This document shows, one piece after another, positions 1-6,222 of a stretch of DNA of 6,222 nucleotides. Each line of letters opens with the position of its first letter. Within the stretch, counting starts at the first letter, position 1. Source of the DNA: Gammaproteobacteria bacterium. Lineage in GTDB: Bacteria; Pseudomonadota; Gammaproteobacteria; UBA6429; Thiohalophilaceae. The position numbers were made by a program, and so were the translations under genes. The stretch covers positions 1 through 6,222 of the forward strand of contig JAHEIJ010000138.1 of NCBI GenBank assembly GCA_024639445.1, written 5' to 3'. The notes beneath the pieces are model-generated. The model was not told where the DNA came from. It saw nothing but the letters and a program-made list of their open reading frames with translations, and made no database searches.

Positions 1-1019
1 AAATGGTCACCGCGGAGTTCTATGCCATGGGCCTGGGTGAACCGCATGCGATTACCGCTTCCCATGGGCGTGGTGTTCGTGCCCTGATAAATCAGGTGTT
101 GGGCGAGTTACCGGAAGAAGAGACTCTCACCGAAGAAGAAGAGGCACAACAAGGCATTCGCATTGCCATTGTTGGTCGGCCCAATGTTGGCAAGTCTACC
201 TTGGTGAACCGCATTCTGGGTGAAGAGCGGGTGGTAACCTATGACATGCCCGGGACCACCCGCGACGCGATCCATCTGCCGTTTGAACGCGAAGGCCAGA
301 CGTATACGCTGATCGATACTGCCGGAATTCGACGTCGCAGCCGGGTCAAGGAAGCGGTAGAGAAGTTCAGTGTCATCAAGGCCATGCAGGCGATCGAAGA
401 TGCCCACGTGGTCATCATGCTGCTTGATGGGCAGGAAGGCATCAGTGAGCAGGATGCGACCTTGTTTGGTTTTATTCTCGACACGGGTCGGGCGTTGGTT
501 ATTGCGGTCAACAAATGGGATGGGCTGGATCGTGATCAGCGCGACAAGGTGAAGCGTGAGATTGAATTCAAATTGCCATTTCTCACCTTCGCCAGTATTC
601 ATTATATTTCCGCTTTGCATGGCAGTGGTGTTGGTAACCTGTTCGATTCGGTATTAACCGCCTATGATTCCGCCATGCTGGATATGTCCACTAACCGCTT
701 GACCAATCTGCTGGAAGACATGGTCAGCGCTCATGCACCACCCGTGGTCAAAGGCCGGCGTATTAAACTGCGCTATGCCCACCAGGGCGGGAAGAACCCA
801 CCCCTCATTGTGATTCATGGCACCCAGACTGAAGCGGTACCCGACGCCTACCGACGCTACTTAATGAACGGCTTTCAGAAACACCTCAAGCTGCAAGGCA
901 CGCCGATTCGAGTCGAATTCAAAAGTGGCAAGAATCCCTTTGCCGGTAAGAAAAATGTCCTCACCAAGCGCCAGGTGGAAAAACGCAAGCGCTTGCGCAA
1001 GTTCACCTCGCGTAAATAA
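1..1019 (+). CDS. der: Ribosome-assembly GTPase Der (EngA), 5'-truncated by the window edge
   Basis: Der is an essential tandem-GTPase that binds the 50S subunit and acts in its late maturation. The first codon in frame starts at base 3, and the Met there is internal, because the sequence aligns just after the G4 motif of the first G domain. Counting from that Met, the fragment has the end of G domain 1 (G5-like ASHGRG, 19-24), an acidic linker (35-48), and a complete G domain 2. G domain 2 shows the P-loop GRPNVGKST (58-66), PGTTRD (83-88), DTAG (105-108), NKWD (170-173) and SAL (203-205). The C-terminal KH-like domain (about 232-318) carries KGRRIKLRYAH and NPPLIVIHG, and the protein ends in a Lys/Arg-rich tail. 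The visible 338 residues fit a full length near 470-490. The match to E. coli Der is close throughout. The gene is intact apart from the missing start. Confidence 0.97.
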   Translation, partial: MVTAEFYAMGLGEPHAITASHGRGVRALINQVLGELPEEETLTEEEEAQQGIRIAIVGRPNVGKSTLVNRILGEERVVTYDMPGTTRDAIHLPFEREGQTYTLIDTAGIRRRSRVKEAVEKFSVIKAMQAIEDAHVVIMLLDGQEGISEQDATLFGFILDTGRALVIAVNKWDGLDRDQRDKVKREIEFKLPFLTFASIHYISALHGSGVGNLFDSVLTAYDSAMLDMSTNRLTNLLEDMVSAHAPPVVKGRRIKLRYAHQGGKNPPLIVIHGTQTEAVPDAYRRYLMNGFQKHLKLQGTPIRVEFKSGKNPFAGKKNVLTKRQVEKRKRLRKFTSRK

Positions 1020-1154
1020 TTCCCGGGAACAAACACCAGTCCATGCTGCTTCAATCGGGCGTAGTTTGTTGAAAGGCATTCGCGTTCTGTCAGCTTGCTG
1101 TCTACGTGCCATACTCTGAAACAGGATTTGATATTGTCGCTGCTCGAAAAGCCT

Positions 1155-1577
1155 ATGTCGCAAACAGGCTGGGAACACTTCTATCACATGGCAGACATCG
1201 GTATACGTGGCCGAGGTCGAAATCTGTCGGAAGCCTTTGAACAGACCGCTCTTGCCCTCACTGCGGTGATTACTGAACCCGAACTGATCCAGGCGCAACA
1301 GGCGGTTGATGTCAGTTGTTCTGCGCCAGATCATGAACTGCTGCTGGTAGATTGGCTCAATGCTATTATCTTTGAAATGGCGACCCGCAAAATGCTGTTC
1401 AGTCGGTATCAAGTCAATTTGCAGGACCATCAGCTAACGGGTCGTGCCTGGGGGGAAAAGATAGATGTATCCCGCCATCAGCCCACGGTTGAAATCAAGG
1501 GAGCTACCTATACGGAACTCAAGGTAGCACAACATGCGGATGGCAGTTGGTTGTCACAATGCGTCGTGGATGTGTAG
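1155..1577 (+). CDS. Archease, activator of the RNA ligase RtcB
   Basis: Archease is a small metal-binding cytoplasmic protein that speeds RtcB guanylylation and allows multiple turnover in RNA ligation. The 140-residue product has the family's usual length and signatures: an N-terminal YHMADIGIRG (10-19) that matches the H-x-A-D motif with metal-ligand Asp14, then SEAFEQTALAL (25-35), a DWLNAIIFE helix (66-74), TYTELKV (118-124), and the C-terminal VVDV with Asp139 one residue from the end, a second expected metal ligand. The frame stays open back to a TTG at 1095, but those 20 extra residues do not resemble archease, so I chose the ATG at 1155. Its ribosome binding site is weak (a purine run GAAAAG just upstream). 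The stop codon lies 9 bp before rtcB, so the two are almost certainly co-transcribed and act together. The family assignment rests on motif recognition and on this neighbour. Confidence 0.9.
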   Translation: MSQTGWEHFYHMADIGIRGRGRNLSEAFEQTALALTAVITEPELIQAQQAVDVSCSAPDHELLLVDWLNAIIFEMATRKMLFSRYQVNLQDHQLTGRAWGEKIDVSRHQPTVEIKGATYTELKVAQHADGSWLSQCVVDV

Positions 1578-1579
1578 GT
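1576..1579 (+). promoter_or_regulatory. Shine-Dalgarno of rtcB overlapping the archease stop
   Basis: AGGT lies 8-11 bases before the rtcB ATG and overlaps the archease TAG stop (1575-1577). This supports the ATG at 1587 as the start and suggests that rtcB translation is coupled to that of archease. Confidence 0.5.
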
Positions 1580-1586
1580 AAGTAGC

Positions 1587-3017
1587 ATGGATCTGAATCT
1601 GTTAAATCACGTGGCGGAATATACCTGGCGGATTGAACCGCATGGGGACATGCGTGTGCCGGCCATTTTATATGCCGATGAGCCTTTGATGCGCGACATG
1701 GATGAGAAGGTGTACGAACAGAGTTGCAATGTGGCGATGTTGCCAGGCATTGTGCAGGCAGCCTACGCCATGCCGGATGCGCATTGGGGTTACGGTTTTC
1801 CGATTGGCGGCGTGGCGGCTTTTGATCCCGAGCAGGGCGGTGTTATCTCGGCCGGCGGTGTCGGCTTTGATATTTCCTGCGGCGTGCGTACCCTGTTGAC
1901 CGGCCTGCGCAAACCGGATGTAGAAAACAGCAAACACGCCCTGGCGGATGGCCTGTTTCGGGATGTTCCGGCAGGCGTCGGCAGTACCGGGCATATTCAT
2001 CTTAACCATGCCGGTATGAATGCCATGCTGAAGGGCGGAGCGCAATGGGCGGTGGAGCAGGGCTTTGGTCTGCCGGAAGATCTTCAACGGATAGAGGAAC
2101 ACGGTTGTATGTCCGGTGCGGATTCAGGCAAGGTCTCGGACCGTGCCAAGAAACGCCAGCGGGATGAAATGGGTACGCTCGGGTCGGGCAATCATTATCT
2201 GGAAGTGCAGTATGTGGCGGCGGTTTATGATGCCAAGATTGCAAACGCCTATGGCCTGCAAGAAGGCGATGTTGTGGTCAGCATCCATTGTGGCTCGCGC
2301 GGACTGGGGCACCAGATTGGCACTGAGTTTCTCAAATCCATGGCGATCACTGCCGGCCAACACGATATTCGTCTGCCGGATCGGGAACTGGCCTGTGCCC
2401 CGATCAACTCCGAAGTTGGACAGGCTTATCTGGGTGCCATGCGGGCGGGGATCAATTGTGCCCTGGCAAACCGGCAAATCATTACCCACTTGACCCGCCA
2501 GGTTTTTGCCCAGGTGATACCCGAAGCCAAGCTGCAGTTGCTCTACGATGTTTCCCACAATACCTGCAAACAGGAAATACACGAGATTGACGGTGTAAAG
2601 CGTGAGTTGTTTGTACATCGCAAAGGTGCGACGCGAGCCTTTGGCCCGGATCATCCTGATGTGCCCGAACCATTACGCCGCGTGGGCCAACCAGTCATCA
2701 TTGGCGGCTCCATGGGGACGGCGTCATATATACTTGCCGGTACCCAACAAAGTGAGCAACAGGCCTACAGCTCGGCCTGTCATGGTGCCGGTCGCGCCAT
2801 GAGCCGCCATCAGGCCAAGCGGCAATGGCGGGGTCGGGCGCTGATCGATGAACTGGCCGAACGCGGCATCCTGATTCTCAGTCCATCCTTGCGTGGGGTA
2901 GCGGAGGAAGCGCCAGGTGCCTACAAGGATGTGAGTGCCGTGGTAGAGGCAGCCGACAAGGCGGGCCTGGCACGAAAAGTTGTCAGATTACACCCAATGG
3001 TTTGTATAAAAGGGTAA
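1587..3017 (+). CDS. rtcB: RNA-splicing ligase RtcB (GTP-dependent 3'-phosphate/5'-OH RNA ligase)
   Basis: RtcB joins RNA 2',3'-cyclic-phosphate or 3'-phosphate ends to 5'-OH ends, using GTP and Mn2+ through a guanylylated His. All expected active-site residues are visible: Asp95 and Cys98 in GFDISCGVR, Asn202 and His203 in GSGNHYLE, His234 in HCGSRGLGH, His324 in YDVSHN, and His399 in CHGAGR, the expected guanylylation site. The penultimate Lys475 corresponds to a residue that contacts the nucleotide. At 476 residues it is close in length to the archaeal enzyme (481 in Pyrococcus horikoshii; the numbering of the first four residues above is identical as I recall it) and longer than E. coli RtcB (about 408). 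It is therefore the archease-partnered type, which fits the archease gene 9 bp upstream. No rtcA cyclase or rtcR regulator is in the window. The tail reads HPMVCIKG where RPLGVIKG is more usual, a minor variation. The substrate in this organism (tRNA repair, rRNA or mRNA) cannot be read from sequence. Confidence 0.97.
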   Translation: MDLNLLNHVAEYTWRIEPHGDMRVPAILYADEPLMRDMDEKVYEQSCNVAMLPGIVQAAYAMPDAHWGYGFPIGGVAAFDPEQGGVISAGGVGFDISCGVRTLLTGLRKPDVENSKHALADGLFRDVPAGVGSTGHIHLNHAGMNAMLKGGAQWAVEQGFGLPEDLQRIEEHGCMSGADSGKVSDRAKKRQRDEMGTLGSGNHYLEVQYVAAVYDAKIANAYGLQEGDVVVSIHCGSRGLGHQIGTEFLKSMAITAGQHDIRLPDRELACAPINSEVGQAYLGAMRAGINCALANRQIITHLTRQVFAQVIPEAKLQLLYDVSHNTCKQEIHEIDGVKRELFVHRKGATRAFGPDHPDVPEPLRRVGQPVIIGGSMGTASYILAGTQQSEQQAYSSACHGAGRAMSRHQAKRQWRGRALIDELAERGILILSPSLRGVAEEAPGAYKDVSAVVEAADKAGLARKVVRLHPMVCIKG

Positions 3018-3028
3018 ACTCAGCCCCT

Positions 3029-3055
3029 TTGCTACCATTAAGAATCACCTATTAA
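3029..3055 (+). promoter_or_regulatory. Possible weak sigma70-type promoter before nrdJ
   Basis: The 64-bp gap between rtcB and nrdJ is clearly more AT-rich than its surroundings. It holds TTGCTA (3029-3034) and TATTAA (3050-3055), which could serve as -35 and -10 boxes, but the 15-bp spacer is short and neither box is a strong match. I see no NrdR-box pair and no cobalamin riboswitch. nrdJ may have its own promoter here or may be read through from rtcB. Confidence 0.25.
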
Positions 3056-3081
3056 AACCATAACAATTATTAGCAATAGGC

Positions 3082-4908
3082 ATGTCATCACCTCCATTCA
3101 GCACGCTGGTTTCCGAACAAGTCTGGGACAGCAAGTACCGCTACCGGGATGGCGATACCAGTCATGATCAAACGATTGAAGACACCTGGCGAAGAGTGGC
3201 GGGAGCCGTTGCCGGTGTGGAAGAACATTACCAGGAACACTGGGCTGATCTGTTTTATCACTCGCTTGAGCATTTCCGGTTTCTGCCCGGCGGTCGCATT
3301 CTGGCCGGTGCCGGGACCCAGCATGACGTAACGCTGTTTAATTGTTTCGTCATGGGATCGATTGACGATTCCATGGACGGTATATTCGATGCCCTCAAGG
3401 AAGGCGCCCTGACCATGCAACAGGGTGGTGGAGTCGGTTATGACTTTTCCACCCTGCGCCCACAGGGAACCCGAGCCAAACGGGTTGGCGGTATCGCCTC
3501 CGGGCCGGTCTCGTTTATGCGGATCTGGGACAGCACCTGCGGCACGCTGTTGTCCACCGGGGCCCGCCGCGGCGCCATGATGGCGACACTGCGTTGCGAT
3601 CATCCGGATATCGAAGCCTTCATTGACACCAAAAAAGACCCACACGAATTAAGGCACTTCAACCTGTCAGTGTTAATCAGCGATGATTTCATGCAGGCTC
3701 TGAAGCACGATGCAGACTGGCCACTGGTGTTTCCGGCGAAACACCTGAATGAGGAAACCAGTGGCGGTCAAATGGTAGTGCGGCGCGTCTGGTCAGGAAG
3801 CCCGGATGAGCAGGATTGCCGGGTACTGAAAGTTGTTAAGGCACGGGCCCTGTGGCAGAAAATCATGCAGGCAAATTATAACTTCGCCGAGCCCGGTGTG
3901 TTGTTCATCGATCGCATTAATCAACAAAACAACCTTGGGTACCGTGAACAAATCAGCGCTACCAATCCCTGTGGTGAGATCCCGTTGCCGCCCTATGGCG
4001 CCTGTAATCTGGGTTCTATCAATCTGACCCAGTTTGTACAACAACCGTTCAGTCTTGGTGTGGAACTGGATATGCAGGCCATTAGCAAGACCGTCGAAAT
4101 TGCAGTACGCCTGCTCGACAATGTGATTAATCTGTCGCAGTTTCCGTTAGAGGCACAGCGTCGACAGGCACTGGCCACTCGGCGAATCGGCCTTGGCATA
4201 ACGGGGCTGGCCGATACCTTGATTATGCTGGGGATCCGCTACGGCGAGCCGGATTCGTATGAGAAAGCAGGCGAAATCATGCAAGCCATTTGTCATGCCG
4301 CATATCGCAGTTCGATATCGTTGGCGCGAGAGAAGGGATCCTTTCCCCTGTTCGATAAAGAGGCTTATTGTCAGCAGCCTTTTATTCAATCACTACCTGA
4401 GGATATCCAGCAGGATATTGCTGCCTATGGAATTCGCAACAGTCATCTGACAGCGATTGCCCCTGCCGGTACCATCAGCTTGTTGGCGAATAATATTTCC
4501 AGTGGCCTGGAACCGGTGTTCCACTATGATTATCAACGCAAGATCCTGCAACTGGACGGCAGTTACAAAACCTATTCGCTCACTGACTATGCCTTTCGTG
4601 CCTGGCAACAGGTGCATGGGGATCAACCCTTGCCCCATTATTTTGTGGAAAACAATCGCCTGCTGCCGCAAGCACACCTGGATATGCAGGCGGCGATCCA
4701 GCCCTATGTGGATAGCGCAATCTCCAAGACCATCAATGTGCCGGAGTATTTTTCTTTTAACGAGTTTCAGACCCTGTATCAACAGGCCTATGACATGGGA
4801 TTAAAGGGGTGTACTACGTTTCGGCCTAACCCGGTGACCGGGGCCATCCTCACCACCGAGGCTGACAAGACCCGACATTGTTGCAGTATTGAACGGGAAA
4901 CAGACTAG
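3082..4908 (+). CDS. nrdJ: Adenosylcobalamin-dependent (class II) ribonucleotide reductase
   Basis: This enzyme reduces ribonucleotides to deoxyribonucleotides with a radical generated from coenzyme B12, so it works with or without oxygen and needs no NrdB subunit. The 608-residue product has the redox-pair cysteines Cys88 (LFNCFVMGS) and Cys308 (GACNLGSINL). The radical site is NPCGE, with Asn295, thiyl Cys297 and Glu299. It also has the GGGVGYDFSTLRP segment (115-127), GITGLADTLIMLG (372-384), and the phosphate-binding PAGTISLLANNISSG (461-475). The C-terminus carries vicinal Cys600-Cys601, likely the swinging pair that re-reduces the active site. There is no N-terminal ATP-cone, so an overall-activity allosteric site appears absent; specificity control may remain. 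The ATG at 3082 fits the N-terminus (VWDSKYRYRDGD follows shortly), but its ribosome binding site is poor: the nearest AGG ends one base before the ATG. No other nrd or cobalamin gene is visible. The gene ends 5 bp from a convergent small ORF. Confidence 0.96.
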   Translation: MSSPPFSTLVSEQVWDSKYRYRDGDTSHDQTIEDTWRRVAGAVAGVEEHYQEHWADLFYHSLEHFRFLPGGRILAGAGTQHDVTLFNCFVMGSIDDSMDGIFDALKEGALTMQQGGGVGYDFSTLRPQGTRAKRVGGIASGPVSFMRIWDSTCGTLLSTGARRGAMMATLRCDHPDIEAFIDTKKDPHELRHFNLSVLISDDFMQALKHDADWPLVFPAKHLNEETSGGQMVVRRVWSGSPDEQDCRVLKVVKARALWQKIMQANYNFAEPGVLFIDRINQQNNLGYREQISATNPCGEIPLPPYGACNLGSINLTQFVQQPFSLGVELDMQAISKTVEIAVRLLDNVINLSQFPLEAQRRQALATRRIGLGITGLADTLIMLGIRYGEPDSYEKAGEIMQAICHAAYRSSISLAREKGSFPLFDKEAYCQQPFIQSLPEDIQQDIAAYGIRNSHLTAIAPAGTISLLANNISSGLEPVFHYDYQRKILQLDGSYKTYSLTDYAFRAWQQVHGDQPLPHYFVENNRLLPQAHLDMQAAIQPYVDSAISKTINVPEYFSFNEFQTLYQQAYDMGLKGCTTFRPNPVTGAILTTEADKTRHCCSIERETD

Positions 4909-4918
4909 CTCGTTCAAT
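4888..4918. terminator. 8-bp inverted repeat across convergent stop codons; possible weak bidirectional terminator
   Basis: ATTGAACG (4888-4895) and CGTTCAAT (4911-4918) are perfect inverted repeats separated by 15 bases. The loop contains the nrdJ stop, and the right arm contains the stop of the minus-strand small ORF. The stem is only 3/8 GC and no T-tract follows on either strand, so intrinsic termination is uncertain. Its position between convergent genes is the main support. Confidence 0.35.
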
Positions 4919-5102
4919 TAGAGTGTCGGCGCAGGCTGTAACGCCAGTCCGGATTGGGTGTGTCCTGCTGAAGCTTGATGCGGTCCCCGACTTCGTTTTC
5001 GTACCAACCCTTATCGTATTGCAGTGGTTCGACACTGTAGCCCCACCAGGCACCGTCGGCATCTTGTGCAATCCAGCACACCCAGGGCGGTATGGACTTC
5101 AA
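4914..5102 (-). CDS. Small tryptophan-rich hypothetical protein
   Basis: This 62-residue frame fills the space between the convergent ends of the M23 peptidase gene and nrdJ. It has no signal peptide or membrane segment. It contains six Trp (PPWVCWI at 5-11, AWWGY at 18-22, GWYENEVGD at 32-40, DWRYSL at 52-57), many acidic residues and one Cys. The spacing of aromatic residues and the GWYENEVG stretch look like a real folded cytoplasmic protein, and my impression is that similar short proteins occur in Gammaproteobacteria, but I cannot name a family or function. The start is uncertain. TTG at 5102 lies 12 bases after the peptidase TGA and has no clear Shine-Dalgarno; GTG at 5081 is the next option but would cut off the segment before the first Trp pair. 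The frame is the same as the peptidase's, separated only by that TGA and four codons before TTG, so translational coupling or low-level readthrough is possible. Confidence 0.65.
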   Translation of the reverse strand: MKSIPPWVCWIAQDADGAWWGYSVEPLQYDKGWYENEVGDRIKLQQDTPNPDWRYSLRRHSN

Positions 5103-5114
5103 TATGCTGCAGTG

Positions 5115-5954
5115 TCAGTTGAGTTGCAGGAAAAGTTTGGGCTCGACCCGCGTGTTGTTAAGACTTACCCCCCAGTGCAGGTGCGGGCCGGTAACACGGC
5201 CGGTCATACCGACCTTGCCAAGTACATCACCCTGTTTCACCACTGTCCCGGGTTCCACCTCGGTCTCACTCAAATGACAAAACATGGTTACCAGTCCCTG
5301 GCCGTGATCGACAAACACCGAGTTGCCATTAAAGAAATAATCACCGGTATTGACCACAACGCCATCGGCCGGTGAGCGAATCAGCGCGCCTTCCGGTGCG
5401 GCGATATCCAGGCCGCTGTGGGGTCGACGGGGCTCGCCATTAAAGAAGCGGCGTAAACCAAAGGGACTGCCGAGTTGCCCATCCACCGGCAGGATAAATT
5501 GCGTTTGCACATCGGGATTGTCGGACCAGGTTCTCAAGGCTTTAATAATAATTTTCTTTTCCTTGCGGATGCGATCCAGATCCTTGGCATAAGGATTGAC
5601 CATGCGTTTGTTCTTCAAGGTGATGTGTTGCGTGGCATAGTCCTTGGTGGTGACGGAGAACTCGCGGTAATAGGTTTTACCGTTAACGGATTTTACCTTG
5701 AGTTGATGTATGCCGGCTTTGGCGCTTAGCGGTATGCCGACCACAGCTTCCCAGTTTTCAGAGTTACGACGAACCAGTACACGACGTTTGCCGTAATACA
5801 CTGCCGGTGCCGGTTGCAGGGTTGAGTCCAGTTTAACGATCGCGATCCCACCCGGTACCGCATTGGCCTGGGGAAACAACACTTCGGCGCGCAGCGCCAA
5901 TGGTGCCGCATATAGCAAAAGCAATAGCGTGAATTTAATCGTCTTGTGCATCAT
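5115..5954 (-). CDS. Secreted M23 family (LytM-type) metallopeptidase
   Basis: The 279-residue product starts with a Sec signal peptide: Lys4 and Lys7, a Leu-rich core (8-22), and a likely cleavage after LRA (21-23). It should therefore act in the periplasm on peptidoglycan cross-links. An N-terminal beta-rich region (about 25-105) resembles the extra domain in many gammaproteobacterial M23 enzymes; a basic linker (113-140) follows. The catalytic LytM domain runs from about 155 to the end. All expected zinc and catalytic residues are present: His179 and Asp183 (HSGLD), His227 (CHLSE), and His258 and His260 (HLH). It is thus likely an active endopeptidase rather than a degenerate EnvC/NlpD-like activator, though the exact bond cut is unknown. 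Two adjacent ATGs (5954 and 5951) are possible starts; both lie inside the end of xseA, giving a 20- or 17-bp overlap and likely translational coupling. The protein ends in the usual EPKLFLQLN, so it looks complete. Confidence 0.93.
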   Translation of the reverse strand: MMHKTIKFTLLLLLYAAPLALRAEVLFPQANAVPGGIAIVKLDSTLQPAPAVYYGKRRVLVRRNSENWEAVVGIPLSAKAGIHQLKVKSVNGKTYYREFSVTTKDYATQHITLKNKRMVNPYAKDLDRIRKEKKIIIKALRTWSDNPDVQTQFILPVDGQLGSPFGLRRFFNGEPRRPHSGLDIAAPEGALIRSPADGVVVNTGDYFFNGNSVFVDHGQGLVTMFCHLSETEVEPGTVVKQGDVLGKVGMTGRVTGPHLHWGVSLNNTRVEPKLFLQLN

Positions 5955-6222
5955 CGACTTTGGTTACGGTTGATTCCAGTCGGCCCCTGGCCAGTCGGGT
6001 ATGAATTGTCTCACCGATTCTTACATCGGCAGCGTTGCGTAGAATTTTATCATTGGATGCCGTCACAATGGCGTAACCTCGCGACAAAGTTGCCAACGGG
6101 CTCACAGTATCCAGTGCATGGGCGAGATGTTGCACTTGCTGATGATGCTGACCCAGGTGTTGACGCAGTGCAGCCTGCAGGCGCCGGTCCAGATTTTGAT
6201 TCTGGAGCCGGTACTGGGCCAG
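5935..6222 (-). CDS. xseA: Exodeoxyribonuclease VII large subunit, C-terminal part, cut by the window edge
   Basis: XseA pairs with several copies of XseB to form exonuclease VII, which degrades single-stranded DNA to oligonucleotides in repair. Only the last 95 residues are present. The frame is open to the right edge, so the GTG at 6135 is internal, not a start. The first 30 or so residues are a Gln/Leu/Arg-rich helix, consistent with the long coiled coil that binds XseB. The C-terminal signature follows: LDTVSPLATLSRGYAIVT (37-54), then GETIHTRLARGRLESTV, which closely matches the end of E. coli XseA. The gene ends inside the start of the M23 peptidase gene, so the two are probably one transcript. 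Its convergent position relative to der is the arrangement I recall from E. coli. Confidence 0.93.
   Translation of the reverse strand: MAQYRLQNQNLDRRLQAALRQHLGQHHQQVQHLAHALDTVSPLATLSRGYAIVTASNDKILRNAADVRIGETIHTRLARGRLESTVTKVDDAQDD

Noticed and set aside
108..620. 170-codon minus-strand frame inside der
   Set aside because: It is antisense to the conserved second G domain of Der and shows no family resemblance.
1020..1029. Palindrome TTCCCGGGAA directly after the der stop
   Set aside because: It has no loop and no T-tract, so it cannot act as an intrinsic terminator, and a single 10-bp palindrome is not enough to call an operator.
1069..1134. Possible sigma70 promoter before archease (TTGAAA at 1069-1074, TGATAT at 1129-1134)
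   Set aside because: No pair of boxes has acceptable spacing; I could not find a matching partner for either element.
1095..1154. Extended archease start at TTG 1095
   Set aside because: The 20 added residues do not match archease, and the ATG at 1155 gives the usual 140-residue length.
861..1430. 189-codon minus-strand frame spanning the der-archease gap
   Set aside because: It overlaps the Der tail and most of archease, both recognised on the other strand, and shows no domain signature.
2124..2654. 176-codon minus-strand frame inside rtcB
   Set aside because: It lies opposite the RtcB catalytic core and is a reverse-strand shadow.
3009..3030. AAAGGG/CCCTTT hairpin at the end of rtcB
   Set aside because: The stem is six pairs with a 10-base loop and no T-run follows, so it is too weak to call a terminator.
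3088..3645. 185-codon minus-strand frame inside nrdJ
   Set aside because: It lies opposite the conserved N-terminal part of NrdJ and is a reverse-strand shadow.
4923..5375. 150-codon plus-strand open frame opposite the peptidase and the small ORF
   Set aside because: It is antisense to a clear M23 catalytic domain, has no recognisable motifs, and its composition is what the reverse of those genes gives.

Overview
The window looks like a moderately GC-rich gammaproteobacterial chromosome. The Der, XseA and M23 peptidase proteins all resemble gammaproteobacterial homologues. The two outer genes, der and xseA, face each other, and I recall the same der/xseA arrangement in Escherichia coli. The species cannot be fixed from sequence alone. 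Genes are packed tightly, every large reading frame is intact, and I see no insertion sequences, tRNAs, rRNAs, CRISPR arrays or phage genes.

Left part, plus strand: the 3' two-thirds of der (ribosome-assembly GTPase, cut by the left edge) is followed after 135 bp by a tight two-gene unit, archease and rtcB. Together these form an RNA ligase and its activator, and they are probably translationally coupled. After a short AT-rich gap comes nrdJ, a complete B12-dependent (class II) ribonucleotide reductase without an ATP-cone.

Right part, minus strand: xseA (large subunit of exonuclease VII, C-terminal end only, cut by the right edge) overlaps the start of a secreted M23 (LytM-type) metallopeptidase by 20 bp. 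Directly after the peptidase stop codon, in the same frame, lies a small tryptophan-rich reading frame of 62 codons with no recognised function. It ends 5 bp from the end of nrdJ. The two convergent stop codons are enclosed by an 8-bp inverted repeat that could be a weak bidirectional terminator.

Most of the content is conventional: ribosome biogenesis, RNA repair or ligation, dNTP synthesis, DNA repair and cell-wall remodelling. The points most worth a second look are the archease-RtcB-NrdJ block between der and xseA, the small Trp-rich ORF in frame behind a UGA-C stop, and the archease-dependent-looking RtcB without visible RtcA or RtcR. I see no convincing undescribed multi-gene system.
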